From the NCBI RefSeq assembly GCF_002896875.1, contig NZ_CP023278.1, positions 2,356,001 through 2,420,000 of the forward strand: DNA of 64,000 nucleotides. Direction: 5' to 3'. This DNA comes from Nostoc sp. CENA543 (lineage in GTDB: Bacteria; Cyanobacteriota; Cyanobacteriia; Cyanobacteriales; Nostocaceae). This document shows, piece after piece, positions 1 to 9,056 of this stretch. The position numbers were made by a program, and so were the translations under genes. Below the pieces are notes generated by a model that was given only the letters and a program-made list of their open reading frames with translations, ran no database searches and had not been told where the DNA came from. Position 1 is the first letter of the stretch. Each line of letters opens with the position of its first letter.

Positions 1-20
1 TCACTTTCTGATTTTGTGAC

Positions 21-437
21 TTAGCAGTAGGATTGGATATCCTCTCCACATTTATCTACTAAATAACACAAGGCGCGAAAACGCAAGCCTACAAATTGAT
101 CATATAGGGGGTTAAGTTTGCACATGGGAGGAATGTGAGCAATTTTCCGCCCAAATAATACAATGTCACGCTCGAAAGGACATTGAGCCGGAATTAATTT
201 GGCGATAAAGTACGCTAGTTGACGATTTTGGATTTCTAGGTCGTCCAGCCACTGACGCAGGGGTTTCAACAGATCAAATTTTTTGCGTCTACCTGCTTGT
301 GTAGAAATATCCATAGGTTGGATGAAAGCGGATAGAACAATATCTTGATGATCTTGATGAATGACACTCATAAGCAAGTTTTTACCTTTTAGATAAAGAT
401 TTGGTGAATTTTGTCGATTGTGCAACCTACCATACAT
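21..437 (-). CDS. Mo-dependent nitrogenase C-terminus-like protein
   Basis: Small protein (138 aa from the ATG at 437) of the cyanobacterial family named after the Mo-dependent nitrogenase C-terminus (Mo_nitro_C). The family hallmarks are visible: a PLRQWLDDLE segment, CPFERDI at about residues 86-92, and IPPMCKLNPLYDQFVGL followed by RFRALCYL and a second Cys (KCGEDI). Despite the name these are stand-alone proteins with no shown catalytic role; the conserved cysteines suggest metal or redox binding, which is inference. Start is uncertain: a TTG at 449, ATG at 437 and ATG at 371 are all in frame and none has a strong ribosome binding site. No nitrogenase genes lie nearby. Confidence 0.75.
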   Translation of the reverse strand: MYGRLHNRQNSPNLYLKGKNLLMSVIHQDHQDIVLSAFIQPMDISTQAGRRKKFDLLKPLRQWLDDLEIQNRQLAYFIAKLIPAQCPFERDIVLFGRKIAHIPPMCKLNPLYDQFVGLRFRALCYLVDKCGEDIQSYC

Positions 438-1125
438 TTTTTTTAGCAAAAACTATCCCCCGTGCAGATAGATTAAGAACTGCACAAGTAAAGGTTAATT
501 TTTAGAAAATTTGTAGGTAAATTAGGGGACTAATTGATATTTAAACTGACTGCATAGTCAAGAACTGTCCCGTTAAATACAAAATAACAAAGAAAAAATA
601 AAAGTGGTATTTCTTTAACTTATCGATTTCTGATATTGCAGATAGCAATCCCATATAGTAAGTTAAAATCTCCGGTTTTGAAACTATACAGTATGTAGAG
701 ATGTTATTTTACCTGTAAAAGTTCCGAGATACTGATGTCTCAGCTATGTTTATTAGGTTTTAACCTCTACGGACAACTGATTGTATGATACGCAGTAGCG
801 AATAAATTGTGCTGTACGCTACATAAATTCCCCTGAATATTATTTAATAAGTTACTACCCACTGTTTGATAAGCAGAAACTAATCTTCAGCCGCAAGTGC
901 AGGATTAACTTCTGAGGAAAGTTGATTTTATTCCCAGAATAAAATACCCTTTTCTGCTATAAAAATATCAAACGAGCGGAAGAAAAAAGTTATTAGTCAT
1001 TAGTTATTAGTCATTAGTCATTAGGGAACAGTTTTTCTCATCTCCTACCTTGTCTCCCCCTACCCCCTGCACACCTGTACCCCTGCACCCTGCACCCTGC
1101 CCTGCGCCCCTGCATCCTTACACCC
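438..1125. other. Intergenic region with heptamer repeats
   Basis: AT-rich non-coding stretch. It holds a short ATTGC-N5-GCAAT palindrome at 635-649, a TTAGTCA-type heptamer array at about 989-1024, and a C-rich run of CCCTGCA-like units at about 1050-1120 just downstream of the CPBP gene stop. No convincing promoter, tRNA or small gene was found. Confidence 0.6.
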
Positions 1126-3654
1126 CTACGCCTCTAACTTCTCCTTTCCTCCGAGGGCTAACAGCCAAACTAAGACGACAACCCAGTGTATGAGGACAAT
1201 TATCCAAAAACAGCCGGTGAGGGCGTAGGCGACTGTGCAGCATAGCCCTAAAAGTCCGGCTAGAGTAAGGAAAATGGGGTGTAAGAAGGTGGGGGAACCT
1301 TGGGGGAAGAAGGTTTTGGCGTTGAGGGGATGATAAATGATAAACAGAAAGATGATGAATATTGCCCACAATGCCCATATGTACCAGTTGATGACTTCTA
1401 TGGGGTGGGGAAGGGATAAAACTCGAAAGACTAATTCTTCGGAGATGGCTGGGAAAAACAGGGCTTGTAGGGCGATCGCTATCTGCTCTATTCTCTCAGA
1501 TGGGCTGAAACTCCAATGCAGAAAGCCGAATTTCCAACCCAAAGGTATGGCGATCGCCCCGTAAACTATTAATATCACTCCCATCACTAGCCAATCTTGG
1601 GCGCGGGGAAGTACCAAGGACGCAAGTAAGCGATTGAGCAAAATGGTAATGGGTGCAATGTTGGTACCAGGAATAGTGAGATATCCTAAGCCCATTGTCG
1701 GTGCGAGGGGGGCAATATCGGGATTTGTACCGCCAATTTGATTGGTTCTGAGAAACCACAGTTTTGCACCATGTTTTAAGAATAAAGCGGCTAGTTCGTC
1801 GTGGGCTTGTCTGGGTAGCATTGTCCGCCAACTGGTTAATGCCGCCCAAATACTGCGATCTCGTTCTGTTGGTTTTCTTTCACCAGTACCCATTAAATAA
1901 TCTGCACTACTTTGCCAGTCAGCGCGGACAATTCCCAATGGTGTTAATTGTCTTTCTAAGGCTTGACCAAGATGCACTAATTTTTGAAAGCGTAATGTCT
2001 GGGGATCATTGGGATGATTTTTTAGCCATTGCTGAATTTCAGGACGGGATTTCACCTGTTGGGTAATGACTTGAATGGCAATGTATAATGCTTGGCTAGC
2101 ATCTTGGACGCAAGAAGTGGCGGGAGAAACCGTCGCGCTACCTGTACCGTCACCTGTGCGATAACGCGCCATCATAATTTCTAACTGTTGCAGAAATTCT
2201 GCCGTGGGAGAGAGTTTCACCCCTGCAAAATCATAGTCTTGGGTAACGGCGGGAAACTTCATCAACACATCAGAAATGGGGCGTGTGGCTGCCCATCCCC
2301 ATTGCAAGTTACCCATATAATCAACCCAGGAATGTTTACCGGAGATGATCCCATCGGGATTATTGGCGTAAATTTGGGCGTAGGTAATGGCAAACTGTAA
2401 TTCTTGGGTGATGGGTTCACGCACTACCTCTGCTAGCCCAAAAGCAAAATGTCCAGTGACGGTGAACGCGGGGAATCCTTCGGCTTTTTTCCCGCCAATT
2501 CCGCCAAAACTGTGAAGAAGAATAGCTTTATCACCTTCTCGCCAATCTAATAAGGCGTTGGGTGGTGCTTTGGTGGTGGGATCAAGCAAAACTTTGGTAA
2601 TTGTTCCTTGGTCTTGTGGTGGAATTTGCCAATTTTTATCCTTGGTGTAGGTAAGTCCGGCTGCTTCTCCCAAGACTATTTTACTGGGCTGGAGTTGCAG
2701 GAGCGATCGCGGCACTAATCCCTGGACAGTAAATATTCCTTGGGGGTTTTTACTACCGTAGATATACCAGCCAAATGTTCCCACTGGGGAAGTTTCGATT
2801 TGTCTGGGGGTAGATGGGGGGATATTGCGGGTGTCGAATACCTGTTGGGGGATGCGGATGGTTTCTTCTACGCCATCAAATTGGCGAGTCACTCGGCTAT
2901 AGTGACGCACCCGAAAAAAATCACTAGGACAGGGTGAACTCCCCGGACAGGCGAAAGGTGCGGGATATTTACTGCTAGTGGGTTCGGGATAGAGAATTTT
3001 AACTAAGCTATAAAATCTACCCGTAGTTAATACTGGTTCCTGGGAAATTCGCAAGCGTGGTTCACTATTCCCGATTTCTACTAGTTCCGCATCATTTAAA
3101 CTGACAATCACATCATCATTAGGTCTAGCACCAGCCAGTGATTGTAAAGGCCCCACCTGAAGACGACCATCTAAACGTGCTGGATGAATAATCCCCCCAG
3201 CTTGGCTTTTTTTCGTACTCTCGGTAAATTTGACATCTCGTTGTACAGCCTGGACGTAAGACTTTAACTGTGGTTGATCTTGCCATTCCAAGCGGATGAT
3301 TTTACCAACTAGAGACTGCGCTGTGGGGGGTGCGTGTTGAATTTCTATCCATACCCAGTCTTCCCCAGGTGGGATTTGTTGTGGCGTGGGTAAGAGTAAT
3401 CTCCCTACCCATTTGGCGACGGGTTGATACAAATCGGGGTTAACAGTTTGATTGAGGGGATAATAGGTGGTTTGATTAAAGCTTTGGCGTTTGTGGATGG
3501 CGTAGTTACTTTCCTGCCGAATAATTGGTTGCGATCGCGGATAAAACAGGAAAATAGCGATCGCACTTATAATCACCAACAGCACAAAAACCCCAAAGCG
3601 AAATTTTCTCCTGGGACGTAACTTTAGTTTGGTAGAAGATTCTTCATTTGTCAT
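1126..3654 (-). CDS. Large CPBP-family (CAAX-protease-like) membrane protein
   Basis: 842-aa membrane protein. A basic cytoplasmic N-terminus leads into one transmembrane helix (about residues 20-38), then roughly 600 residues of soluble, probably exported sequence with no motif I recognise, then a multi-helix C-terminal membrane domain. That domain carries all three CPBP (type II CAAX prenyl endopeptidase / bacteriocin-processing) signatures: EELVFR at 739-744 (EExxxR), FIIYH at 771-775 (FxxxH) and a third membrane His at 823. These residues form the intramembrane metalloprotease site in the family. Most bacterial CPBP proteins are only about 200-300 aa, so the large N-terminal portion is the odd feature. 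Substrate is unknown. ATG start at 3654; it is transcribed alone. Confidence 0.75.
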   Translation of the reverse strand: MTNEESSTKLKLRPRRKFRFGVFVLLVIISAIAIFLFYPRSQPIIRQESNYAIHKRQSFNQTTYYPLNQTVNPDLYQPVAKWVGRLLLPTPQQIPPGEDWVWIEIQHAPPTAQSLVGKIIRLEWQDQPQLKSYVQAVQRDVKFTESTKKSQAGGIIHPARLDGRLQVGPLQSLAGARPNDDVIVSLNDAELVEIGNSEPRLRISQEPVLTTGRFYSLVKILYPEPTSSKYPAPFACPGSSPCPSDFFRVRHYSRVTRQFDGVEETIRIPQQVFDTRNIPPSTPRQIETSPVGTFGWYIYGSKNPQGIFTVQGLVPRSLLQLQPSKIVLGEAAGLTYTKDKNWQIPPQDQGTITKVLLDPTTKAPPNALLDWREGDKAILLHSFGGIGGKKAEGFPAFTVTGHFAFGLAEVVREPITQELQFAITYAQIYANNPDGIISGKHSWVDYMGNLQWGWAATRPISDVLMKFPAVTQDYDFAGVKLSPTAEFLQQLEIMMARYRTGDGTGSATVSPATSCVQDASQALYIAIQVITQQVKSRPEIQQWLKNHPNDPQTLRFQKLVHLGQALERQLTPLGIVRADWQSSADYLMGTGERKPTERDRSIWAALTSWRTMLPRQAHDELAALFLKHGAKLWFLRTNQIGGTNPDIAPLAPTMGLGYLTIPGTNIAPITILLNRLLASLVLPRAQDWLVMGVILIVYGAIAIPLGWKFGFLHWSFSPSERIEQIAIALQALFFPAISEELVFRVLSLPHPIEVINWYIWALWAIFIIFLFIIYHPLNAKTFFPQGSPTFLHPIFLTLAGLLGLCCTVAYALTGCFWIIVLIHWVVVLVWLLALGGKEKLEA

Positions 3655-4057
3655 TGCCCTGATTTGTACCCTAGTCTTCAGCAGCAGCTATGCGATTATA
3701 TAATGCTGCGTCACGCACTCGATACACACATCCCCAGGCGATCGTTTTTCTACGTTGCTCTTAACAAAAAGACAAAATAATAATTTAGTCTATTCCATTT
3801 CAGACAAATATCATCATCTAAAGTCTTTTTATTTCTATCAGAAAACAGCGAGATATTATTTTTTTATAGAGTCATGTTGTAAGTTAATAAATGTGAGCAA
3901 CCAAATATAGATGCCATATTCAAAAAATATGGTTATTACTGTTTCCAGTAATGAAGAGATTCAGCTAAACCCATATATTAATAAGCAATGCTGAAGTATT
4001 TAAATAACTTAAAACCAGGTATAAGTCCACCAATCAATAAAACCAAGGAGTTAAAAG
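3655..4057. other. Intergenic region, divergent leaders
   Basis: AT-rich spacer between the divergent CPBP gene and the 160-aa secreted protein gene; it must contain both promoters, but no box pair stands out. A good ribosome binding site (AAGGAG, 7 nt spacing) precedes the ATG at 4058. No repeat or small gene seen. Confidence 0.5.
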
Positions 4058-4540
4058 ATGAATTTACCTGCTATCTCTGCCGGTAAGTGGTTACAATTTG
4101 GTCTAGTTTTTACAAGTTTAATTGGCAGTTTCAGCTTGACATCAACTCCAGCATCAGCACAAGTCTTGATAGAAGATCCTATCGCCGACTTTGGCTCTGG
4201 AGATCCCGGTGCTTTTGCTGGAGTAGCTGTATTTGTTACTCCCAGTGCTTATTTGTCCACAATTGCGGCTGAAACTGTTGCGCCTTCAGGAACTTTCTTT
4301 AGAGGAATTAATGGTAGTGGTACGTTATTAGTTACAGCAACTTCATACATAGATCCGGTGACTCATGTCGCATATCCCAGCCTGGCACTGCATACAGGTG
4401 GACTAGGTGTACTCCCCTATGATGCAGGTGGAGGATCTATTAGAGGTGCTGTTGTAGAAAGACTAAGATTCGGTAATCTTACCTTAGATGAATTCACAGC
4501 ACTAGTGAGAGCTGCTGTTGGTAACGATGGTTTAGAATAA
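4058..4540 (+). CDS. Secreted protein of unknown function
   Basis: 160-aa protein with a clear Sec signal peptide: a charged start, hydrophobic core (about residues 12-28) and an ASA-Q cleavage site after residue 34. The mature part is rich in Gly, Ala, Thr and Val with few charges, suggesting a beta-rich extracellular or periplasmic fold; no cysteines, repeats or lipobox are visible. I do not recognise a family. ATG is supported by AAGGAG upstream. A hairpin follows the stop. It is the only plus-strand gene among minus-strand neighbours and seems to be a single-gene unit. Confidence 0.7.
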   Translation: MNLPAISAGKWLQFGLVFTSLIGSFSLTSTPASAQVLIEDPIADFGSGDPGAFAGVAVFVTPSAYLSTIAAETVAPSGTFFRGINGSGTLLVTATSYIDPVTHVAYPSLALHTGGLGVLPYDAGGGSIRGAVVERLRFGNLTLDEFTALVRAAVGNDGLE

Positions 4541-4581
4541 TACAATTCTGCTCAAAATTTTAATTGTTAGTAAAACTTGTT

Positions 4582-4610
4582 CACCCTGATTTTTGCAAGC
4601 AATCGGGGTG
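4582..4610 (+). terminator. Terminator-like hairpin after the secreted protein gene
   Basis: CACCCTGATT (4582-4591) pairs with AATCGGGGTG (4601-4610) with one G-T pair, loop of 9 nt, 42 nt after the stop. The downstream U-tract is weak, so this may be an mRNA-end stabiliser. Confidence 0.5.
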
Positions 4611-4676
4611 ATGTCTTTAAAATGCCTAAAAACTTATATAGCAGTCCTATTTGATTGGTGAGAACTCGCGGTGTCC

Positions 4677-4709
4677 AGATACCAGGCTTCTCAAAGAAGT
4701 CGGGGATCT
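4677..4709. repeat. Imperfect palindromic dispersed repeat
   Basis: Two 15-nt arms (AGATACCAGGCTTCT and AGAAGTCGGGGATCT) are inverted with 12 of 15 positions matching around a 3-nt centre. The agaagtcggggatct type of palindrome is, to my knowledge, a common intergenic repeat in Nostoc-type genomes. It lies between two convergent genes. Confidence 0.5.
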
Positions 4710-4785
4710 TGTATCTCATGAATGATTTATGATTGCTATATAAATAAGGCGATCAATTTTGTCTGTGATTGATCAACTCCAGTCT

Positions 4786-7509
4786 TTAAAATCTAAAACC
4801 TCCTTCAAAACTGGCTTCAAAGGTATCACCACTCATTCCCAAACGAGACTCCCAAAAAGAGCTACTTTGTGGAATACCATACTGAATTAATAAGCCGTAG
4901 GAAAAATCATCAATACGATTTCTAATTCCTCTGTCAATATTTCTAAAATTTTGCAAATAGGCTCCTAAAGACCAGCGAGTATTTATTGGTGTACTACCTT
5001 CTAACGTATAGAAAATTTGCTCTCTGATTTCTACATTACTACTTAAAATTAAGCCAGTATTGAATATCAATCTACCCTGTAAAAATCCCAAAGGTCGAAT
5101 CGTATCTTGCTCATCCACAAGTGCGATCGCTGTAGATAGAGAATAGTTCAAATTCCTATCTTGACGAGAAAAAAAGTAACTTAAATTTAGGTAAGCTGGA
5201 TTTTGGAAATTAGCCGCACTATTCCAATTAAATTGCAAGGATGGAATATGGTTAGTAACAGATTGCACTCTACCTTCTGCATCAATGTCCACATGGGTAT
5301 TGATATAATTCAAGGCAGCATTAGTATAAATACCCACTGTTGGCTCTAACAAACCAAAATTGTTTGTCACATTAAAAGCGGTATCTGCATTTAAGTTAAA
5401 CCATATTCCTGAATTGATAATATAGTTCCATTGACTAGAAGAACCTGACCATAAAACTTCTATACTAGGTAAATATAAATATCCATCAAAAGTTTGAAAA
5501 TAAGTCGTTAATTTCCCATTTTGGCTTAATTCAATGTTATCAAAAGCAATATCAAACGAACGAATATCAATTGGAACAGATGCCATATTAGATGAGTTCC
5601 AATTTTGAATATATTGCTGACCGTTAGGAGCAGTTAAAGTCACCTGTGTAGCTGATGAGCGATTTGATGTTTGTGGTGATGGAATCGGCACATTAATAGA
5701 GTTTAGATGACCAAAACTGTTTTGAGAAACTTCGGCTTTAGAAATAAATGTTTCACCATCCCGCCAAGTACGCTTACCATCTGCAAACTGAATTAAACGC
5801 CGATGATTTCCTGTGCGAATTTGTAAAACACTAGAACTATTGGGTGTAATTATGCTAGGAAATGTCAACCTTCCAGAAACCTGTTCTAAACCGCTATTAC
5901 GATTCCCTAAAAATAAACTTCTATTCAATCTTTGATTGATTTGTCTTCTTTGCGCTAATGTGGATTTTGCATCTATATTGGCAAAACGCTCTAATCGAGA
6001 AAAACGTTGTTGACCTTCTTGTAAACTTTGTGTTAAACGGGGAATGTCAACTAAATGAAAAATTCCGCCTATAAGCATTCCAATTGTGGTATTGGCTGTT
6101 TGTAATTCATCAATTTTGAGTTCATTCGATGATAAAGACAAGGACAGACCAGGATTAGTATAGATATTAGTGTAAGTTGCTTTAGCTTCTAGAGAATCAT
6201 ATTCTAAGAGAGTCCGATTATGAGGATAACTAAAATAAAATCTTTGCCAATCATGTTTTTCAGATATTTCTCTTAGTCCCAAATAATTCTGTCTCTCACT
6301 TAGAGCAATCCAATAGAGGGAATTTAAGTAATATAAATCACGTTGATTTTTATTAATAGATGGATTGAGCAAAATATTGAATAAATCAAAATTATCAAAT
6401 TCTTCTCTATTTCCGACTTTAATTCCTGGAGTAGATGTGATCACAGGTTGAAATTGGGTTCTTTGTCTAGTTAAAGGATTTCCCCAAATAAATCCTGCTT
6501 CCCTTAAGGTAGCACGAGGGATAACTGAGCCGCGAGAAAGATTTACTTCTCCTAGTAATGGTTGTAGATTACTAGTGGGAAATGTCTGTAAAATTAATGG
6601 GTCTTGATTATCATTAAAATAAGAAATATTAGGCACTAAGGAAGTTACAGAATTATTGTGGCTATTGCCATTAATAATAATATTACCGGGATTAACACCT
6701 ACAGGACTAGTTACTTCTGCTGCAATTGATTCAATAGAAAATTGATTAAGTCCTGTTTCTTTTGTTAACTCTTGCAAAGATTCAGGAAGAGTAAAAACTG
6801 TTTGCAAACCCCAAAGTCTTTGAGTTAATCTAATTGTTTGTACCGTGATGGTATCATTTGATTCTCCTTGATACAAAACCCCACTTTGCCAACCTTTACT
6901 TTCCACTACAATCCGATTACCAGGTAGTACCCAATAAAATTGATCCTTTTGAGGGAAATTAACAAATGTAAATTGGCTAAAAACTGAATCTGCTGAGGAA
7001 AATTTAATTTTGAAATCTATGTAATTAGTATTTTCTAAAGGATTGAAATTTGGAGAATTATCATTAAAATTATCTCTAGGATCAATTATCCAAGGATATT
7101 TACTAGCACTGTTAGTAATAGCATTTAAGATAAATATTTCTAATTCATTTTTGCTCAAGCTAGGCTTTTGGTTTGCTGCATCATGATTATCTATTGGTGT
7201 CTTGTCAGTCTCATTTAAATTATCCTCTGAATTTTGTAAAGGATTGCTTGGTGTAGGAATATTAATATTATTAGGAATAGAAATAGTTTTTGGCGGTGTT
7301 ATAGGTGTATTTTGTGCCAAAAGTTTGTATTTTAGTTTTTTGTGTAACTGCAATGATTTATTTTTAATTATTTTATTTTCTGTTGATTTATGTTCTCTAT
7401 TTGCTTGATTTTGTGCATTTACTTTATGTATGATCAAATTATTACTTAACAATGCCAAAAATACAGATAAATTAATTATCATCCGTAAATACATTGAATA
7501 AATTCGCAT
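4786..7509 (-). CDS. Putative outer-membrane beta-barrel protein, unknown function
   Basis: 907-aa protein with an N-terminal signal peptide (hydrophobic stretch about residues 8-27, VNA-Q cleavage near residue 32). A low-complexity Asn/Lys/Pro-rich linker (about 33-120) follows, then long alternating polar/hydrophobic segments rich in Asn, Ser, Tyr and Phe. The extreme C-terminus is GGFRF, ending in Phe as outer-membrane barrel proteins do. No TonB box, plug, POTRA or SLH motif was recognised, so the class of barrel is open. Base composition is visibly more AT-rich than flanking housekeeping genes, which may mean recent transfer or relaxed selection. ATG start at 7509; single gene. Confidence 0.65.
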   Translation of the reverse strand: MRIYSMYLRMIINLSVFLALLSNNLIIHKVNAQNQANREHKSTENKIIKNKSLQLHKKLKYKLLAQNTPITPPKTISIPNNINIPTPSNPLQNSEDNLNETDKTPIDNHDAANQKPSLSKNELEIFILNAITNSASKYPWIIDPRDNFNDNSPNFNPLENTNYIDFKIKFSSADSVFSQFTFVNFPQKDQFYWVLPGNRIVVESKGWQSGVLYQGESNDTITVQTIRLTQRLWGLQTVFTLPESLQELTKETGLNQFSIESIAAEVTSPVGVNPGNIIINGNSHNNSVTSLVPNISYFNDNQDPLILQTFPTSNLQPLLGEVNLSRGSVIPRATLREAGFIWGNPLTRQRTQFQPVITSTPGIKVGNREEFDNFDLFNILLNPSINKNQRDLYYLNSLYWIALSERQNYLGLREISEKHDWQRFYFSYPHNRTLLEYDSLEAKATYTNIYTNPGLSLSLSSNELKIDELQTANTTIGMLIGGIFHLVDIPRLTQSLQEGQQRFSRLERFANIDAKSTLAQRRQINQRLNRSLFLGNRNSGLEQVSGRLTFPSIITPNSSSVLQIRTGNHRRLIQFADGKRTWRDGETFISKAEVSQNSFGHLNSINVPIPSPQTSNRSSATQVTLTAPNGQQYIQNWNSSNMASVPIDIRSFDIAFDNIELSQNGKLTTYFQTFDGYLYLPSIEVLWSGSSSQWNYIINSGIWFNLNADTAFNVTNNFGLLEPTVGIYTNAALNYINTHVDIDAEGRVQSVTNHIPSLQFNWNSAANFQNPAYLNLSYFFSRQDRNLNYSLSTAIALVDEQDTIRPLGFLQGRLIFNTGLILSSNVEIREQIFYTLEGSTPINTRWSLGAYLQNFRNIDRGIRNRIDDFSYGLLIQYGIPQSSSFWESRLGMSGDTFEASFEGGFRF

Positions 7510-7902
7510 TTTTTAAGACATATATAGGATTTATATGGAATTTCTGCGAAGCTAGGTAAACTTTTATTCCTTCTTACTTACTGTTCACTTTCTACGCAAA
7601 TTATTTCAGCAATCAAAGCAGATTCTTATATGTATCAAATAGATTACTGAAGATGATATATAAACAGTTTAATTATTTCTATTTAACTAAGGACTGAACT
7701 AAATTCAGTGCAGACAAGATATATTAGATAGTTTTGAGTATTATGTTAAGACAAGAGGAAATAACTAGCGCAGTGATGCACTAGCAAAACCAAAAAATAT
7801 GCCTAAATTAGCTGATATTTTTAGGGGTTGAACACCGTTCAACCCCTAAGATAAACTTGCTTTTAAGCGTGGTATATATTGAGTATTTTCTACCATTCAA
7901 TA
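7510..7902. other. Intergenic region with one strong hairpin
   Basis: AT-rich leader of the barrel gene plus the 3' region of moxR. Apart from the perfect hairpin at 7821-7849 nothing recognisable is present. Confidence 0.5.
7821..7849 (-). terminator. Perfect 13-bp hairpin downstream of moxR
   Basis: TTAGGGGTTGAAC (7821-7833) and GTTCAACCCCTAA (7837-7849) are perfectly inverted with a 3-nt loop, 54 nt after the moxR stop. The tract after the stem on the minus strand is A/T-mixed rather than pure U, so termination is likely but not classical. Confidence 0.55.
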
Positions 7903-8811
7903 CTAGGGAATAGGGAGCGATCGCAATAATCGCTCAACGACACTGCGAGAATTACGTCCTCCCCTGGGAATCAGTCGATGACACAGCACATGAGGCGCAA
8001 GCATTTTTACATCATCAGGAATAGCGTAATCACGCCCCAACAAAAAAGCTAAGGCTTGGCTGGCTTTTTGTAACGCTACCGTTCCCCGTGGACTGACACC
8101 AAGGGTAATTTCCTCATCTTGGCGAGTTGTCCGCACTAGTTCCAAAATATATTGTTGCAGGGAAGTTTCTACTTTGACCTGAGAGCAAGCTTCCCGTAGT
8201 TGGGCAATCTCTGCCAAACTCATACAAGACTGTAAGTCATCTACCTTAATACCCTTTTGGAGATTTTGCAGCATTTCCAATTCTTCATCCGCAGAAGGAT
8301 AACCCAAACTCAAAGACAACATAAATCGATCCATTTGGGCTTCTGGAAGCGGGAAAGTCCCTTGATATTCCACAGGGTTTTGAGTTGCAATCACAAAAAA
8401 AGGTTCAGGGACAGTACGGGAGACTCCATCTATCGTCACTTGATGTTCTTCCATAACTTCCAACAAAGCTGACTGCGTGCGGGGTGTAGCACGATTAATT
8501 TCATCAGCTAACAAGACATTAGCAAACACCGGGCCAGGCAGAAAACTAAATTCACCGTTTTTAGGATTCCAGATATTAGTACCTGTGATATCCGTCGGTA
8601 GTAAATCGGGGGTACATTGCAAACGTTGAAATTTACCATCGAGTGAACGCGCCAGAGATTTAGCCAGGAGAGTTTTACCGACTCCCGGAACATCTTCTAA
8701 CAAAGCATGACCACCAGCTAATAATGCTACTAAAACTAGGCGGATAGCTTCGCTTTTACCAACGATGGTACGATTAAGGTTTTGGGTTAGAGCGTCAATT
8801 TTGTCTCTCAT
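7903..8811 (-). CDS. MoxR-family AAA+ ATPase
   Basis: 302-aa AAA+ ATPase of the MoxR family, chaperone-like ATPases that usually work with von Willebrand A-domain proteins in maturing enzymes or envelope complexes. Visible motifs: Walker A PGVGKT at 42-47, Walker B LADEINRA at 101-108, sensor-1 ATQNP at 142-146, and EAQMDRF at about 157-163, then the C-terminal lid with SPRGT. Length is normal. I prefer the ATG at 8811 (MRDKIDAL); an in-frame ATG nine bases upstream is less likely. The usual DUF58/VWA partner genes are not adjacent here, so the client is unknown. Confidence 0.88.
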   Translation of the reverse strand: MRDKIDALTQNLNRTIVGKSEAIRLVLVALLAGGHALLEDVPGVGKTLLAKSLARSLDGKFQRLQCTPDLLPTDITGTNIWNPKNGEFSFLPGPVFANVLLADEINRATPRTQSALLEVMEEHQVTIDGVSRTVPEPFFVIATQNPVEYQGTFPLPEAQMDRFMLSLSLGYPSADEELEMLQNLQKGIKVDDLQSCMSLAEIAQLREACSQVKVETSLQQYILELVRTTRQDEEITLGVSPRGTVALQKASQALAFLLGRDYAIPDDVKMLAPHVLCHRLIPRGGRNSRSVVERLLRSLPIP

Positions 8812-8894
8812 GCACCACAAGGGATTGGTGATTGGGCTATAAGAAACCGGAGTAGAAAATAACCTATGCCTTATTTGCCACTCCAGTATTTACA

Positions 8895-9050
8895 GTATTC
8901 CCACTTAAGCAATTCAAAATTCAAAATTCAAAATTCAAAATTGGGACTGGGAGAAGAAAGAAGGCAGGGGGGCAGGGAGCAGGGAGAAATGGGGAAGTTT
9001 TTCTCCCCCTTGCACCCTGCACCCTGCACCAATTCCTCTTCTATGCCCTA
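8895..9050. repeat. Heptamer and C-rich repeats between moxR and ribF
   Basis: Tandem TTCAAAA heptamers (about 8905-8942) followed by GGGCAGGGAGCAGG- and CCCTGCA-type short repeats. These lie in the short spacer downstream of ribF. Confidence 0.7.
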
Positions 9051-9056
9051 TACCTG

